Assembly: GCF_002242805.1 (NCBI RefSeq)
Contig: NZ_MCGQ01000013.1
Coordinates: 1 to 64,000, forward strand
From: Streptomyces diastatochromogenes
GTDB taxonomy: Bacteria > Actinomycetota > Actinomycetes > Streptomycetales > Streptomycetaceae
Direction: 5' to 3'
DNA length: 64,000 nt
A program made the translations under genes and the position numbers. Below the pieces are notes generated by a model. That model searched no databases and had not been told where the DNA came from. It saw only the letters and a list, made by a program, of their open reading frames with translations. Positions 32,837 to 41,697 of this stretch are shown in pieces; within the stretch, counting starts at the first letter, position 1, and the number at the start of each line of letters is the position of its first letter.

Positions 32837-32866
32837 GCAATGGAGATCCTCGGGAAGGTGGAGTAC

Positions 32867-33469
32867 ATGCCAAGCAGCAGGGCGGAGCCGAAGCAGGAAC
32901 GGGCCCGGCGGACCAGGGCCCACATCCTGGAGATGGCGGCCGAACTCTTCGCCGAACGCGGCTACGCCACGGTGACGCTGCAGGACGTCGCCGAGCGGGC
33001 GTCGATGACCAAGGGGGCGGTGTACTTCCACTACAAGAACAAGGAAGACCTCGCCGTCGCCGTGGTGCAGGAGCACTACGCCCGCTGGCCGGTGATCCTG
33101 GAGGCGGTCTCGGCCCGCGAACTGCCGCCGTACGAGGCGCTCGTCGCGGTCCTGGACCGGGTCACCGAGGCCTTCCGCGACGACGTCGTGGTGCAGGCCG
33201 GTGCCCGGCTGCAGATCGAGCGGTCGCTGATCGACGCCGACCTGCCCGAGCCGTACGTCGGCTGGGAGGACTACCTCACCGGCCTGGTCGAGGAGGTCGA
33301 GAAGGCCGGCGAACTGCGCGCCGGCGTCACCCCGCGTTCGGCCGCCCGGGTCCTCGTCTCCGCGTTCTTCGGCATGCAGCACGTCTCGGACGTGCTCAGC
33401 CGGCGCTCCGATCTGGCCGAGCGGTACGCCGAGTTGCGGACGGTCGTGCTGGAGGGGCTGCGCGATTAG
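32867..33469 (+). CDS. gamma-butyrolactone-receptor-type TetR repressor
   Basis: A 200-residue TetR protein of the ArpA/ScbR family. The helix-turn-helix is FAERGYATVTLQDVAERASM-TKGAVYFHYKNKEDLAVAV, the family signature. In the ligand domain, RLQIERSLIDADLPEPYVGWEDYL contains the conserved Trp that contacts the butyrolactone ring in CprB-type receptors. ATG at 32867 follows AAGGTGGAG. It probably represses itself, the AfsA operon and, through the related half-sites, the flavoenzyme and PLP operons until the signal accumulates. Confidence 0.92.
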   Translation: MPSSRAEPKQERARRTRAHILEMAAELFAERGYATVTLQDVAERASMTKGAVYFHYKNKEDLAVAVVQEHYARWPVILEAVSARELPPYEALVAVLDRVTEAFRDDVVVQAGARLQIERSLIDADLPEPYVGWEDYLTGLVEEVEKAGELRAGVTPRSAARVLVSAFFGMQHVSDVLSRRSDLAERYAELRTVVLEGLRD

Positions 33470-33580
33470 GCGGGATCCCGACTGGACAGGGTCTGACCAG
33501 GGCCGGTTACGACCGGCTCCGGGGCCTGCGGCCGTACACTGACCCCCGGCGTACTCCCGGGCGGTGAGGGGCGGTTGACG

Positions 33581-34582
33581 GTGCGTAAGGCATGGATCGC
33601 GGCGGGGGCCGGTGTCGGCGCCGCGCTCGCGTTCGTGATGCTGCTCGTCGTCGGCGTGTACGTCGTCGCCGGGAACCTCGTCAACAGCGTCACCACGGGC
33701 AGCCGAGGGCTCGCCAAGGGAGCCGTACCGGCCGCCTACAAGGGGCTCGTGCAGCAGTGGGGGAACCTCTGCCCCGCGCTCAGCCCGGCCCTGCTCGCCG
33801 CCCAGCTGTACCAGGAGAGCGGCTGGAACCCGACCATCGTCAGCCCCGCCGACGCGCGGGGCATCGCCCAGTTCATCCCGAGCACCTGGGCGACCCACGG
33901 CATCGACGGCAACGGCGACGGCAAGCGCGACATCTGGGACCCGAACGACGCGATCCCGTCGGCCGCGTCGTACGACTGCGAACTCGCCAAGTACGTCAAG
34001 GACGTTCCCGGCAACGTCTCCGACAACATGCTCGCCGCCTACAACGCGGGTGCCTACCGGGTCATAAAGGCCGGGGGCGTCCCGGCCATCAGCGAGACGC
34101 AGAACTACGTGCAGCGGATCCGCAGCCTGGAGAAGAGCTTCGCCGCGCCGGTCCGGCGGATCGACCCCACCCGGCAGGCCGCGGGCGCCATCGCCTTCGC
34201 CCAGAGCAAGCTCGGCACGCCCTACCTGTGGGGCGGCAACGGCACCGCCGACCAGGGCGGACGCTTCGACTGCTCGGGTCTGACCAAGGCCGCGTACGAC
34301 AAGGTCGGCATCAGCCTGCCGCGCGTGGCCAACGATCAGTACAACGCCGGGCCGCACCCCTCGCGGGACCAACTGCTCCCCGGTGACCTGGTGTTCTTCT
34401 CCGACGACCTCACCGACTCGCGGGCCATCCGGCACGTGGGGATCTACGTGGGCGGCGGATACATGATCGACGCGCCGCGGTCGGGAGCCGTGATCCGGTT
34501 CGACCCGGTCGACACCCCCGACTACTTCGGGGCCACGCGAGTCACCGAAGATGGCGCAAAAGCGCTCCCGACGGCGGTGTGA
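33581..34582 (+). CDS. membrane-anchored cell-wall hydrolase: lytic transglycosylase plus NlpC/P60
   Basis: A 333-residue two-domain peptidoglycan hydrolase. An N-terminal membrane anchor (AWIAAGAGVGAALAFVMLLV) is followed by an SLT-type transglycosylase domain at about 45-185 (Glu in QLYQESGWNPTIVSP, then ARGIAQFIPSTW and AAYNAGAY) and a C-terminal NlpC/P60 peptidase at about 200-330 (Cys in GRFDCSGLTKAAYDK, His in IRHVGIYVGGGYMIDAP). It would cut glycan strands and stem peptides. GTG at 33581 has GAGGGG nine bases upstream; TTG at 33575 is too close. Not obviously coregulated with the neighbouring receptor gene. Confidence 0.92.
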   Translation: MRKAWIAAGAGVGAALAFVMLLVVGVYVVAGNLVNSVTTGSRGLAKGAVPAAYKGLVQQWGNLCPALSPALLAAQLYQESGWNPTIVSPADARGIAQFIPSTWATHGIDGNGDGKRDIWDPNDAIPSAASYDCELAKYVKDVPGNVSDNMLAAYNAGAYRVIKAGGVPAISETQNYVQRIRSLEKSFAAPVRRIDPTRQAAGAIAFAQSKLGTPYLWGGNGTADQGGRFDCSGLTKAAYDKVGISLPRVANDQYNAGPHPSRDQLLPGDLVFFSDDLTDSRAIRHVGIYVGGGYMIDAPRSGAVIRFDPVDTPDYFGATRVTEDGAKALPTAV

Positions 34583-34812
34583 ACCGAGTGTGAACCCACC
34601 CCCTGAGCTGCGGTGATGAGTCTCTCTTCGATAACGTCTGAGTGATCATTCGGTGGAGAGTGGAACGTATCAATGGGGGCTGTGCGTTCCTGTTGACGTA
34701 GCCGAGCGGACGTCAGTGCGGCAGTGCAGCGGAAGCGGATCTACGAACCACGGGGGGCTGGAGCGACGCACACGAGGTGCGTCCGGGAAGACGACGAAGG
34801 GGCCGCAGCACG

Positions 34813-35517
34813 ATGGCTGTACTCGCCGAATCCGGATCGAACCCCGACGTCGACCTGCTCTACGACATCAACGGCCTGGCCAAGGACGCGCCGCACTGGT
34901 TCGACCGGGTCATGGAGTTCGTGGGTGAGTACGGGCTGCTTCTGGCCATGGTGCTGCTGGTGCTGTGGTGTTGGTGGTCGGTGCGCCGCCGGGCCGAGGA
35001 GGACGCCGCGTCCACCGTCGCCGCGCTGGTGTGGGCGCCGCTCGCGGCCGGTGTCGCGGTGCTGGTGAACGTGCCGATCCGGGGCTTCGTCGAGCGCCCC
35101 CGCCCCTTCGTCGACCACCACGACCTGGACGTCCTCGTCACCGGCAAGACCGACTTCTCCTTCGTCAGCGACCACGCGACGATCACCATGGCGCTGGGGG
35201 TGGGGCTCTTCGTCGCCAACCGCCGCTTCGGCCTCGTGGGCATCGGGCTGGCGTTGCTGGAGGGGTTCTGCCGGGTGTACATGGGCGTGCACTATCCGAC
35301 GGACGTGGTCGGGGGCTTCGCGCTCGGCACGGCGGTCGTGCTGCTGCTGTCGCCTCTGGCCATGGCCCTGCTGACCCCGCTGATGAAGGCGGTGGAGCGG
35401 TCGCGGCGGGCGGGGTGGATCGTGCGGGGCCGGTCGACGAGCGGGGCTCAGGGAGATGCGCTGGTGCCCGGTTCGCGTCGGCCGGTGGAGTCCGAGGAGA
35501 AGGACCTGGCCGCGTAG
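34813..35517 (+). CDS. PAP2-family lipid phosphatase, membrane
   Basis: A 234-residue protein with five or six membrane helices and the three phosphatase motifs in order: RGFVERPRP, SFVSDHATITMALG, and RVYMGVHYPTDVVGG with the catalytic His. Family members dephosphorylate undecaprenyl pyrophosphate or phosphatidate. ATG at 34813 was chosen, with GGGGC and a purine stretch ahead. The 230-base stretch between the previous stop and this start is mostly leader; I tested it by eye for a riboswitch and saw none. The cytoplasmic tail is basic then acidic. Confidence 0.9.
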   Translation: MAVLAESGSNPDVDLLYDINGLAKDAPHWFDRVMEFVGEYGLLLAMVLLVLWCWWSVRRRAEEDAASTVAALVWAPLAAGVAVLVNVPIRGFVERPRPFVDHHDLDVLVTGKTDFSFVSDHATITMALGVGLFVANRRFGLVGIGLALLEGFCRVYMGVHYPTDVVGGFALGTAVVLLLSPLAMALLTPLMKAVERSRRAGWIVRGRSTSGAQGDALVPGSRRPVESEEKDLAA

Positions 35518-35525
35518 CCCGGTAC

Positions 35526-35551
35526 GACTGCCCGCAGCTAGGCGGGCAGTC
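35526..35551. terminator. bidirectional terminator between PAP2 and oxidoreductase genes
   Basis: GACTGCCCGC pairs perfectly with GCGGGCAGTC around a six-base loop, 8 bases after the PAP2 stop and 14 bases from the stop of the convergent oxidoreductase gene. Confidence 0.85.
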
Positions 35552-35565
35552 ATCCCTACGCCCTC

Positions 35566-37125
35566 CTACAACCCCTGCGCGTAAGAGAAGAACCTCTCCG
35601 GGTCGTACTGCTTCTTCACCTTGCCCAGGCGGGTCACCGCGTCGCCGTAGTACGCCTTGCGCCAGTTCGTCAGCGTCGGGTCGGTGTAGTTCTGGTACGC
35701 CGCGCCGGAGGCGTACGGCTTCATCGCGTTGTGGGCCGAGGTGAGCCAGGACTGGGCCGTGCTGCCGGCGGAGCCGGAGCCCCACGAGGCTATGTACTGG
35801 GCCAGCATGCGGGAGCGGCGGTGGACGAAGGCCGTCGCCGTGGGGCTGACACGGTTGACCGCGCCGCCGAGGGCCGTGAAGGCGATGCTGCCCCCGCCGC
35901 CCCGGACGGAGCCGATCTGCTTCAGCAGGGTCTGGATGCCCGCCGCGGACAGGGAGCGGTCGAAGAAGTCGGAGCGGGCCGCGTAGGTCTCCCGGCCCAG
36001 GCGGCCCTGGGGGGAGCGGCCGGGGGTGGAGCCCGGGAGGTGGCACTGGGCGTCGGTGGAGAAGGAGGAGCAGCCGGCGTAGATCTCCATCGCCTCCTCG
36101 TAGCCACGGCGGCGCAGGGACACGGACCGGGCGTTGGCACCGGCCTTGTGCGCGAGCTGGTCGACCGCGTTCTGGAGTTCGCCGTAGGTGCCGAGGGAGA
36201 AGCAGGCCACGGAGATGGTCGGGGTGCCACCCGGGGTGTTCGACAGGTGGAGGGAGGACCAGATCTCGTCCGGCTGGGACGGCCCCCACTCCTGCCAGGC
36301 CTTGATCACCGCGGCCGCCTTGGACCAGGACCAGGTCATGTACGCGGTCACCGCCTGCGGTGCCGCGTGGGTCTTGAACTGCAGCTCGGTGACGACGCCG
36401 AAGTTGCCGTTGCCCGCGCCGCGCAGCGCCCAGAAGAGGTCGGAGTGGGAGGTGGCGTTCGCGGTGACCTGAGTGCCGTCCGCCGTGATCACCGTCGCCT
36501 GGGTGAGGCTGTCGCAGGTCAGGCCGTAGGCGCGGGAGGCGACCCCGTGGCCGCCGCCGAGGACCAGGCCGGAGACGCCGACCGTGGGGCAGGAGCCCGC
36601 GGGTATGGTCACGCCCTTCGCGCCCAGCGCCCGGTAGACGTCGATCAGCTTGGAGCCGGCGCCGACCACCGCCGTCCCGCCGCTCACGCGGACCCGGTTC
36701 AGCTTGGACACGTCGAGGATCAGCCGGTTGTCGCCCGAGGAGTAGCCGGCGTAGGAGTGGCCGCCGTTGCGTATCGACACCCGTATCTGGTGGGACTGGG
36801 CGTACGCCAGGGTCGTCCGGATGTCGTCGGCGTGGGCGACGTAGGCGACGGCGGCCGGCTTCAGGCCGTCGAAGCGGGTGTTGTACAGCTGGTGGGCCGT
36901 CTTCCAGGTCGCGTCCCCGGGGCGCACCAGGGGTCCGTCCAGGTCGCGGGCGAGGGCGGCCCAGTTCGCGGCGGCGGCCTGACTGGTGGTCTTCAGCGCC
37001 GTACCTGAGGATGACTGTGTGTGCGCCGAGGACCTGGCGGAGGTGTCCGGGCCAGTACTGCACCCGGCCAGCGCGGTCGCCGCCAGGGCGGCCGCGCCGC
37101 CCGAGATGAACGTACGCCGTTCCAT
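35566..37125 (-). CDS. berberine-bridge-type FAD oxidoreductase, Tat lipoprotein
   Basis: A 519-residue exported flavoenzyme. The N-terminus MERRTFISG holds a twin-arginine motif followed by a hydrophobic stretch and lipobox LAGC. The FAD-binding PCMH domain (about 65-250) contains RNGGHSYAGYS with the His for 8-alpha linkage and AGSCPTVGVSG with the Cys for the 6-S linkage, so the flavin is probably bound twice. The BBE C-terminal segment (YTDPTLTNWRKAYYGDAV then YDPERFFSYAQGL) is complete. Such enzymes oxidise sugars or polyketides outside the cell. Divergent from pstS over a 325-base interval; no PHO box was seen on its strand. Confidence 0.9.
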   Translation of the reverse strand: MERRTFISGGAAALAATALAGCSTGPDTSARSSAHTQSSSGTALKTTSQAAAANWAALARDLDGPLVRPGDATWKTAHQLYNTRFDGLKPAAVAYVAHADDIRTTLAYAQSHQIRVSIRNGGHSYAGYSSGDNRLILDVSKLNRVRVSGGTAVVGAGSKLIDVYRALGAKGVTIPAGSCPTVGVSGLVLGGGHGVASRAYGLTCDSLTQATVITADGTQVTANATSHSDLFWALRGAGNGNFGVVTELQFKTHAAPQAVTAYMTWSWSKAAAVIKAWQEWGPSQPDEIWSSLHLSNTPGGTPTISVACFSLGTYGELQNAVDQLAHKAGANARSVSLRRRGYEEAMEIYAGCSSFSTDAQCHLPGSTPGRSPQGRLGRETYAARSDFFDRSLSAAGIQTLLKQIGSVRGGGGSIAFTALGGAVNRVSPTATAFVHRRSRMLAQYIASWGSGSAGSTAQSWLTSAHNAMKPYASGAAYQNYTDPTLTNWRKAYYGDAVTRLGKVKKQYDPERFFSYAQGL

Positions 37126-37293
37126 GTTCGTCGCCTTTCCTCGGCTCTCCTGGAACGAGACGACGCCATGCGCACAAGGGTTCCCGCCGACAGGGGAACG
37201 AGTCTCGAATACGTGTGCGCGTAACCCGCCGGTCGGGACCGAGGTGTGCCCTCCCCGTAAGCATTCCGTGACCTCACCGCACCGACGGCAGGG

Positions 37294-37315
37294 GTTCACC
37301 CTCCGTTCATTTATG
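37294..37315 (+). promoter_or_regulatory. PHO box of the pst operon
   Basis: Two direct 11-base units, GTTCACCCTCC and GTTCATTTATG, match the PhoP consensus of Streptomyces (GTTCACC with 11-base period). They lie 136 bases before the pstS start. Phosphate starvation should switch the operon on through PhoR-PhoP, as is known for pst in S. coelicolor and S. lividans. The rest of the 37126-37450 interval holds an inverted repeat GTTCCC-N8-GGGAAC at 37180-37199 in the leader of the divergent oxidoreductase gene and nothing else identified. Confidence 0.88.
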
Positions 37316-37450
37316 GCCATCGGCGGCTTCACCTGATCTGCCTAATTTCGGCCCTACCCGGTGCGGGGGCGGTTCAGCAATGCGCTCGCGCACGCACTAC
37401 CTCGCACGCCGCCGACTGCCTGCGGCGGCTCCTGGAAGGAACTTCCGAAA

Positions 37451-38578
37451 GTGATGCTTCAGCGCAAGAACCGGCTGCGCGCCCTCTCTCTCGGTGCTCT
37501 CGCCGTCTCCGGCGCCCTGGCCCTGTCGGCGTGCGGCTCGGACGACAACGGCAACAGCACCGCGACGGGCAAGCCGTCGAGCTCGGCTGCCGCGGGCTCC
37601 ATCAAGTGCGACAACGCCAAGGGCCAGCTTCTCGCCGACGGCTCCTCCGCGCAGAAGAACGCCATCGACGCCTGGGTCAAGAACTTCTCGCAGGCCTGTG
37701 GCGTGCAGATCAACTACAAGGGTGCCGGTTCCGGTGCCGGTGTCACCTCCTTCAACCAGGGCCAGATCGCGTTCGCCGGTTCGGACTCCGCTCTGAAGCC
37801 CGAAGAGGTCACCGCCTCCAAGAAGGTCTGCTCCGGCGGCCAGGGCATCGACCTCCCGATGGTCGGCGGCCCGATCGCCCTCGGTTACAACGTCCCGGGT
37901 GTCGACAACCTGGTCCTGGACGCCCCGACGATCGCCAAGATCTTCAACAGCGAGATCAAGAACTGGAACGACAAGGCGATCCAGAAGCTGAACCCCTCGG
38001 CGAAGCTTCCCGACCTGAAGATCCAGGCGTTCCACCGCTCCGAGGACTCCGGTACCACGGACAACTTCACCAAGTACCTGATCGCCACCACCCCGGACAA
38101 CTGGAAGTACTCCGGCGGCAAGGCCTGGCAGGCCAAGGGCGGCCAGGCGGCCTCCGGCTCCGCCGGTGTGGCCCAGGGCGTCAAGCAGAACTCCGGCGCG
38201 ATCGGCTACTTCGAGCTGTCCTACGCCAAGGACATCAACACCGTCGCGATCAACACCGGCGCCAAGACCCCGGTGAAGCCCTCGACCGAGTCCGCCACCG
38301 CCGACATCGCGGCCGCCAAGGTCGTCGGTACCGGCAACGACCTGTCGCTGCAGCTCGACTACAAGACCAAGGCCGAGGGTGCCTACCCGATGACCCTGGT
38401 CACGTACGAGATCGTCTGTGACAAGGGCAACAAGGCGGACACCCTGCCCGCCACCAAGGCCTTCCTGACCTACATCGCCAGCGAGGACGGTCAGAAGGTT
38501 CTGTCGGAGAACGACTACGCGCCGATCCCCGACGAGATCATCGCCAAGGTCCGCACCACCATCGCCGGCCTGAGCTGA
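37451..38578 (+). CDS. pstS: phosphate-binding lipoprotein PstS
   Basis: A 375-residue extracellular phosphate-binding protein anchored to the membrane. The lipobox is LSACGSDD near residue 22. PstS motifs follow: GQLLADGSSAQKNAIDAW (Ser in the phosphate pocket), FAGSDSALK, FHRSEDSGTTDNFTKYL (Arg, Asp, Ser, Gly contacts) and a C-terminal LSENDYAPIPDEI. It is the high-affinity receptor feeding PstC, PstA and PstB. GTG at 37451 aligns with related N-termini; the very next codon is ATG. Under PhoP control through the PHO box. A hairpin after the stop may keep pstS mRNA above the rest of the operon. Confidence 0.96.
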   Translation: MMLQRKNRLRALSLGALAVSGALALSACGSDDNGNSTATGKPSSSAAAGSIKCDNAKGQLLADGSSAQKNAIDAWVKNFSQACGVQINYKGAGSGAGVTSFNQGQIAFAGSDSALKPEEVTASKKVCSGGQGIDLPMVGGPIALGYNVPGVDNLVLDAPTIAKIFNSEIKNWNDKAIQKLNPSAKLPDLKIQAFHRSEDSGTTDNFTKYLIATTPDNWKYSGGKAWQAKGGQAASGSAGVAQGVKQNSGAIGYFELSYAKDINTVAINTGAKTPVKPSTESATADIAAAKVVGTGNDLSLQLDYKTKAEGAYPMTLVTYEIVCDKGNKADTLPATKAFLTYIASEDGQKVLSENDYAPIPDEIIAKVRTTIAGLS

Positions 38579-38590
38579 CCTGATCCGAGA

Positions 38591-38624
38591 GTGCGGCCCG
38601 GTTCCTCACCGACCCGGGCCGCAC
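38591..38624 (+). terminator. intercistronic hairpin between pstS and pstC
   Basis: GTGCGGCCCGG pairs perfectly with CCGGGCCGCAC over 11 bp. There is no T run and pstC follows on the same strand 95 bases later, so this is likely a partial terminator or an RNA-stability element that makes PstS more abundant than the permease. Confidence 0.75.
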
Positions 38625-38718
38625 CGTCCGGTGCACCGCCGCCCGGAGCCATGACCCGCAAGGGGAGCGGCTCCACCGAGCCGCCCACCCCGCGGCTCCG
38701 CAGACCGGAGAATCCCCG

Positions 38719-39726
38719 ATGGACATATCGACCCAGACAACTGACGCATCTCCCCCCACGCCCGAGCCGTCCGTGGCCCAGCTGAAGGGCAACGCCCGCG
38801 GCGCGACCCGCCCCGGCGACCGCATCTTCCTCGGCCTGTCCCGCGGCTCCGGCATCCTGCTGCTGGTGATCATGGCCGCCATCGCGGTCTTCCTCACCTA
38901 CCGCGCCTCGCTCGCGATCAGCAAGGACCACGGGAACTTCCTGACCACCTTCGAGTGGAACACCAACCTCACCCCGCCGAGCTTCGGCATCGCGGTGCTG
39001 GCCTTCGGCACGGTCGTCTCCTCGATCATCGCCATGGCCCTCGCGGTCCCGGTCGCCGTCGCGATCGCGCTGTTCCTCACGCACTACGCCCCGCGCAAGC
39101 TGAGCGGTCCGATCGCCTACGTGATCGACCTGCTCGCCGCGGTGCCGTCCATCGTCTACGGCCTCTGGGGCGCCCTGATCCTCGTCCCGCACATGCAGGG
39201 CCTGTACGGCTGGCTGAACGACTACCTCGGCTGGACCGGCATCTTCTCCTGGGACGGCGGCGCCCCCCGCGCCATGCTCACCGTCGGCATCCTGCTGGCG
39301 ATCATGATCCTGCCGATCATCACCAACGTGAGCCGCGAGGTCTTCCGCCAGGTTCCGCGGATGCACGAGGAGGCCGCCCTGGCCCTCGGCGCCACCCGCT
39401 GGGAAGTCGTCCGCATGTCGGTGCTGCCCTTCGGCCGCTCGGGCGTGATCTCCGCCTCGATGCTCGGCCTCGGCCGCGCCCTCGGCGAGACCATGGCCGT
39501 GGCCACCGTGCTCTCCCCGAGCTACGACATCCAGGCCAGCCTGCTCGACCCGGGCGGCGGCACCTTCGCCCAGAACATCGCCAGCAAGTTCGGTGAGGCC
39601 ACCGAGCAGGGCCGGGACGCGCTGATCGCCTCCGGTCTGGTGCTCTTCGTCATCACCCTGCTGGTCAACGGCGCGGCCCGTGCGATCATCGCCCGCCGCA
39701 AGGAGTACTCGGGGGCCAACGCATGA
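38719..39726 (+). CDS. pstC: phosphate ABC transporter permease PstC
   Basis: A 335-residue membrane permease with six helices (for example GSGILLLVIMAAIAVFLTY and FGIAVLAFGTVVSSIIAMA). The cytoplasmic EAA loop that contacts PstB is EEAALALGATRWEVVRMSVLPF. A charged N-terminal tail of about 35 residues precedes the first helix. It works as a dimer with PstA, moving phosphate released from PstS into the cytoplasm. Its stop overlaps the pstA start by ATGA. The start at 38719 is close to a purine-rich GGAGAA. Confidence 0.95.
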   Translation: MDISTQTTDASPPTPEPSVAQLKGNARGATRPGDRIFLGLSRGSGILLLVIMAAIAVFLTYRASLAISKDHGNFLTTFEWNTNLTPPSFGIAVLAFGTVVSSIIAMALAVPVAVAIALFLTHYAPRKLSGPIAYVIDLLAAVPSIVYGLWGALILVPHMQGLYGWLNDYLGWTGIFSWDGGAPRAMLTVGILLAIMILPIITNVSREVFRQVPRMHEEAALALGATRWEVVRMSVLPFGRSGVISASMLGLGRALGETMAVATVLSPSYDIQASLLDPGGGTFAQNIASKFGEATEQGRDALIASGLVLFVITLLVNGAARAIIARRKEYSGANA

Positions 39727-40784
39727 GCAACGCACTTGTCACCGACAAGCGCCCCAGCACGCTGCGGGCCGCCAGCCTCCCGAAGTGGACGCCGTACGCC
39801 ATCGCCGCGGGCTCGCTCGCCCTGGGCATCGGCATCAGCGCCGCCGCCGATCTGCACAGCAAGATCCAGTGGGGTCTGATCGCCGCGATCCTCTTCGTCC
39901 TCGGCACCTACGGCATCGCCGCCCGCGTGGAGGGCCGCCGTCAGGCCAAGGACCGCGTCGCGACCTCCCTCGTCTGGGTCGCCTTCCTGGTCGCCCTCAT
40001 CCCGCTGGTCTCCCTGGTCTGGGTGACCATCTCGCGCGGCGTGAAGGTCCTCAACGTCTACTTCCTCACCCACTCCATGGGTGTCGTCGCCGACTCCGAG
40101 CCGGGCGGCGGCATCTACCACGCCATCATCGGCAGCCTGGAGCAGGTCGGCCTCGCCACCCTGATCGGCGCCCCGATCGGCGTGATGACCGCGATCTACC
40201 TGGTGGAGTACGGGCGTGGTCGCCTGGCCTCCGCGGTCACCTTCTTCGTCGACGTCATGACGGGCATCCCGTCGATCGTCGCGGGTCTGTTCATCCTCAG
40301 CCTGATGCTCATCTTCAAGATGCAGCCGTTCGGCTTCGCCGGTTCGCTGGCCCTGGCCATCCTGATGATGCCGGTCGTCGTCCGCTCCACCGAGGAGATG
40401 CTCAAGCTCGTCCCGAACGAGCTGCGCGAGGCCTCGCTGGCGCTCGGTGTGCCGAAGTGGCGGACCATCCTGAAGGTGGTCCTGCCGACCTCCATCGGCG
40501 GTATCACCACGGGCATCATGCTGGCCATCGCCCGTATCGCGGGCGAGACCGCGCCGGTGCTCCTGCTGGTGTTCGGCAACCCGTTCATCAACAACAACCC
40601 GTTCGAGGGTGCGCAGGCGTCGCTTCCGCTGTACATCTATCAGCAGTACTCGCAGAGCGCGGGAGCCAACGCGGCGTACGACCGTGCGTGGGCGGCGTCC
40701 CTGACGCTGATCGCCTTCGTGATGATCCTGAACCTGGTGGCTCGCGGCATCGCCCGCTGGAAGGCCCCCAAGGCCGGTCGCTGA
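39723..40784 (+). CDS. pstA: phosphate ABC transporter permease PstA
   Basis: A 353-residue permease with two extra N-terminal helices (AAGSLALGIGISAAADL; WGLIAAILFVLGTYGIAA) before the usual six. The EAA loop is LREASLALGVPKWRTILKVVLPT. PYNIN[NP] style loops near GNPFINNNPFEG are outside. Partner of PstC. It is translated from an ATGA overlap with pstC and is followed after 50 bases by pstB. Confidence 0.95.
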   Translation: MSNALVTDKRPSTLRAASLPKWTPYAIAAGSLALGIGISAAADLHSKIQWGLIAAILFVLGTYGIAARVEGRRQAKDRVATSLVWVAFLVALIPLVSLVWVTISRGVKVLNVYFLTHSMGVVADSEPGGGIYHAIIGSLEQVGLATLIGAPIGVMTAIYLVEYGRGRLASAVTFFVDVMTGIPSIVAGLFILSLMLIFKMQPFGFAGSLALAILMMPVVVRSTEEMLKLVPNELREASLALGVPKWRTILKVVLPTSIGGITTGIMLAIARIAGETAPVLLLVFGNPFINNNPFEGAQASLPLYIYQQYSQSAGANAAYDRAWAASLTLIAFVMILNLVARGIARWKAPKAGR

Positions 40785-40834
40785 CTGCGGCCAATCGGCG
40801 ACTGACCAAGACTTATCTGGAAGTGAAGTAGACA

Positions 40835-41611
40835 ATGGCCAAGCGAATCGACGTAAGCGGACTCACCGCCTACTACGGCTCCCACAAGGCGATCGAAGAC
40901 ATCTCGATGACCGTCGAGCCCCGCTCGGTGACGGCGTTCATCGGCCCCTCCGGCTGCGGCAAGTCGACGTTCCTGCGCACCCTGAACCGTATGCACGAGG
41001 TCACGCCCGGTGGGCGCGTCGAGGGCAAGGTGCTCCTCGACGACGAGGACCTGTACGGCGCCGGCGTCGACCCGGTGTCCGTGCGCCGCGAGGTCGGCAT
41101 GGTCTTCCAGCGCCCGAACCCGTTCCCGACGATGTCCATCTTCGAGAACGTGGCGGCGGGCCTGCGGCTGAACGGCAGCTACAAGAAGGCCCAGCTGAAC
41201 GACATCGTCGAGAAGTCCCTCAAGGGCGCGAACCTCTGGAACGAGGTGAAGGACCGCCTGAACAAGCCGGGCTCTGGCCTCTCGGGTGGTCAGCAGCAGC
41301 GGCTGTGCATCGCGCGGGCGATCGCGGTCGAGCCGAAGGTGCTGCTCATGGACGAGCCCTGCTCGGCCCTGGACCCGATCTCCACGCTCGCCATCGAGGA
41401 CCTGATCGGTGAGCTGAAGGAGCGGTTCACGATCGTCATCGTGACGCACAACATGCAGCAGGCCGCGCGTGTCTCGGACCGTACGGCGTTCTTCAACCTG
41501 GCCGCGGTCGGGCAGCCGGGCCGGCTGATCGAGATCGACGACACCGAGCGGATCTTCTCGAACCCCTCGGTCCAGGCTACGGAGGACTACATCTCGGGCC
41601 GCTTCGGCTGA
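40835..41611 (+). CDS. pstB: phosphate ABC transporter ATPase PstB
   Basis: A 258-residue ABC ATPase. Walker A is GPSGCGKST, the Q loop follows [12 protein letters not shown], the ABC signature is LSGGQQQRL, Walker B is [13 protein letters not shown] and the switch His is in [11 protein letters not shown]. All key residues are intact. It drives phosphate import by PstCA and in many bacteria also takes part in PhoR signalling. Ribosome-binding site GGAAGTGAAG lies just before the ATG at 40835. Last gene of the pst operon; two hairpins follow. Confidence 0.97.
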   Translation: MAKRIDVSGLTAYYGSHKAIEDISMTVEPRSVTAFIGPSGCGKSTFLRTLNRMHEVTPGGRVEGKVLLDDEDLYGAGVDPVSVRREVGMVFQRPNPFPTMSIFENVAAGLRLNGSYKKAQLNDIVEKSLKGANLWNEVKDRLNKPGSGLSGGQQQRLCIARAIAVEPKVLLMDEPCSALDPISTLAIEDLIGELKERFTIVIVTHNMQQAARVSDRTAFFNLAAVGQPGRLIEIDDTERIFSNPSVQATEDYISGRFG

Positions 41612-41624
41612 GCCTCCCTGATCC

Positions 41625-41697
41625 CCTCGCGGTGCTGCATGGCGGTGCCACCGCGAGGATGCAAGAGGGCCCGCCCCTGGCTCCCGGGGGCGGGCCC
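41625..41697 (+). terminator. double hairpin terminator of the pst operon
   Basis: First stem CCTCGCGGTG with CACCGCGAGG (41625-41658), second stem GGGCCCGCCCC with GGGGCGGGCCC (41667-41697), starting 13 bases after the pstB stop. Together they form a strong stop for the plus strand. Confidence 0.85.

Noticed and set aside
31970..32866. N-terminal extension of the receptor TetR gene through the AfsA region
   Set aside because: The frame is open by GC bias only; it would cover the operator and overlap AfsA entirely.
34583..34812. Riboswitch (ydaO/c-di-AMP type) upstream of the PAP2 gene
   Set aside because: The 230-base leader next to a wall hydrolase gene was suggestive, but the conserved core blocks could not be found by eye.
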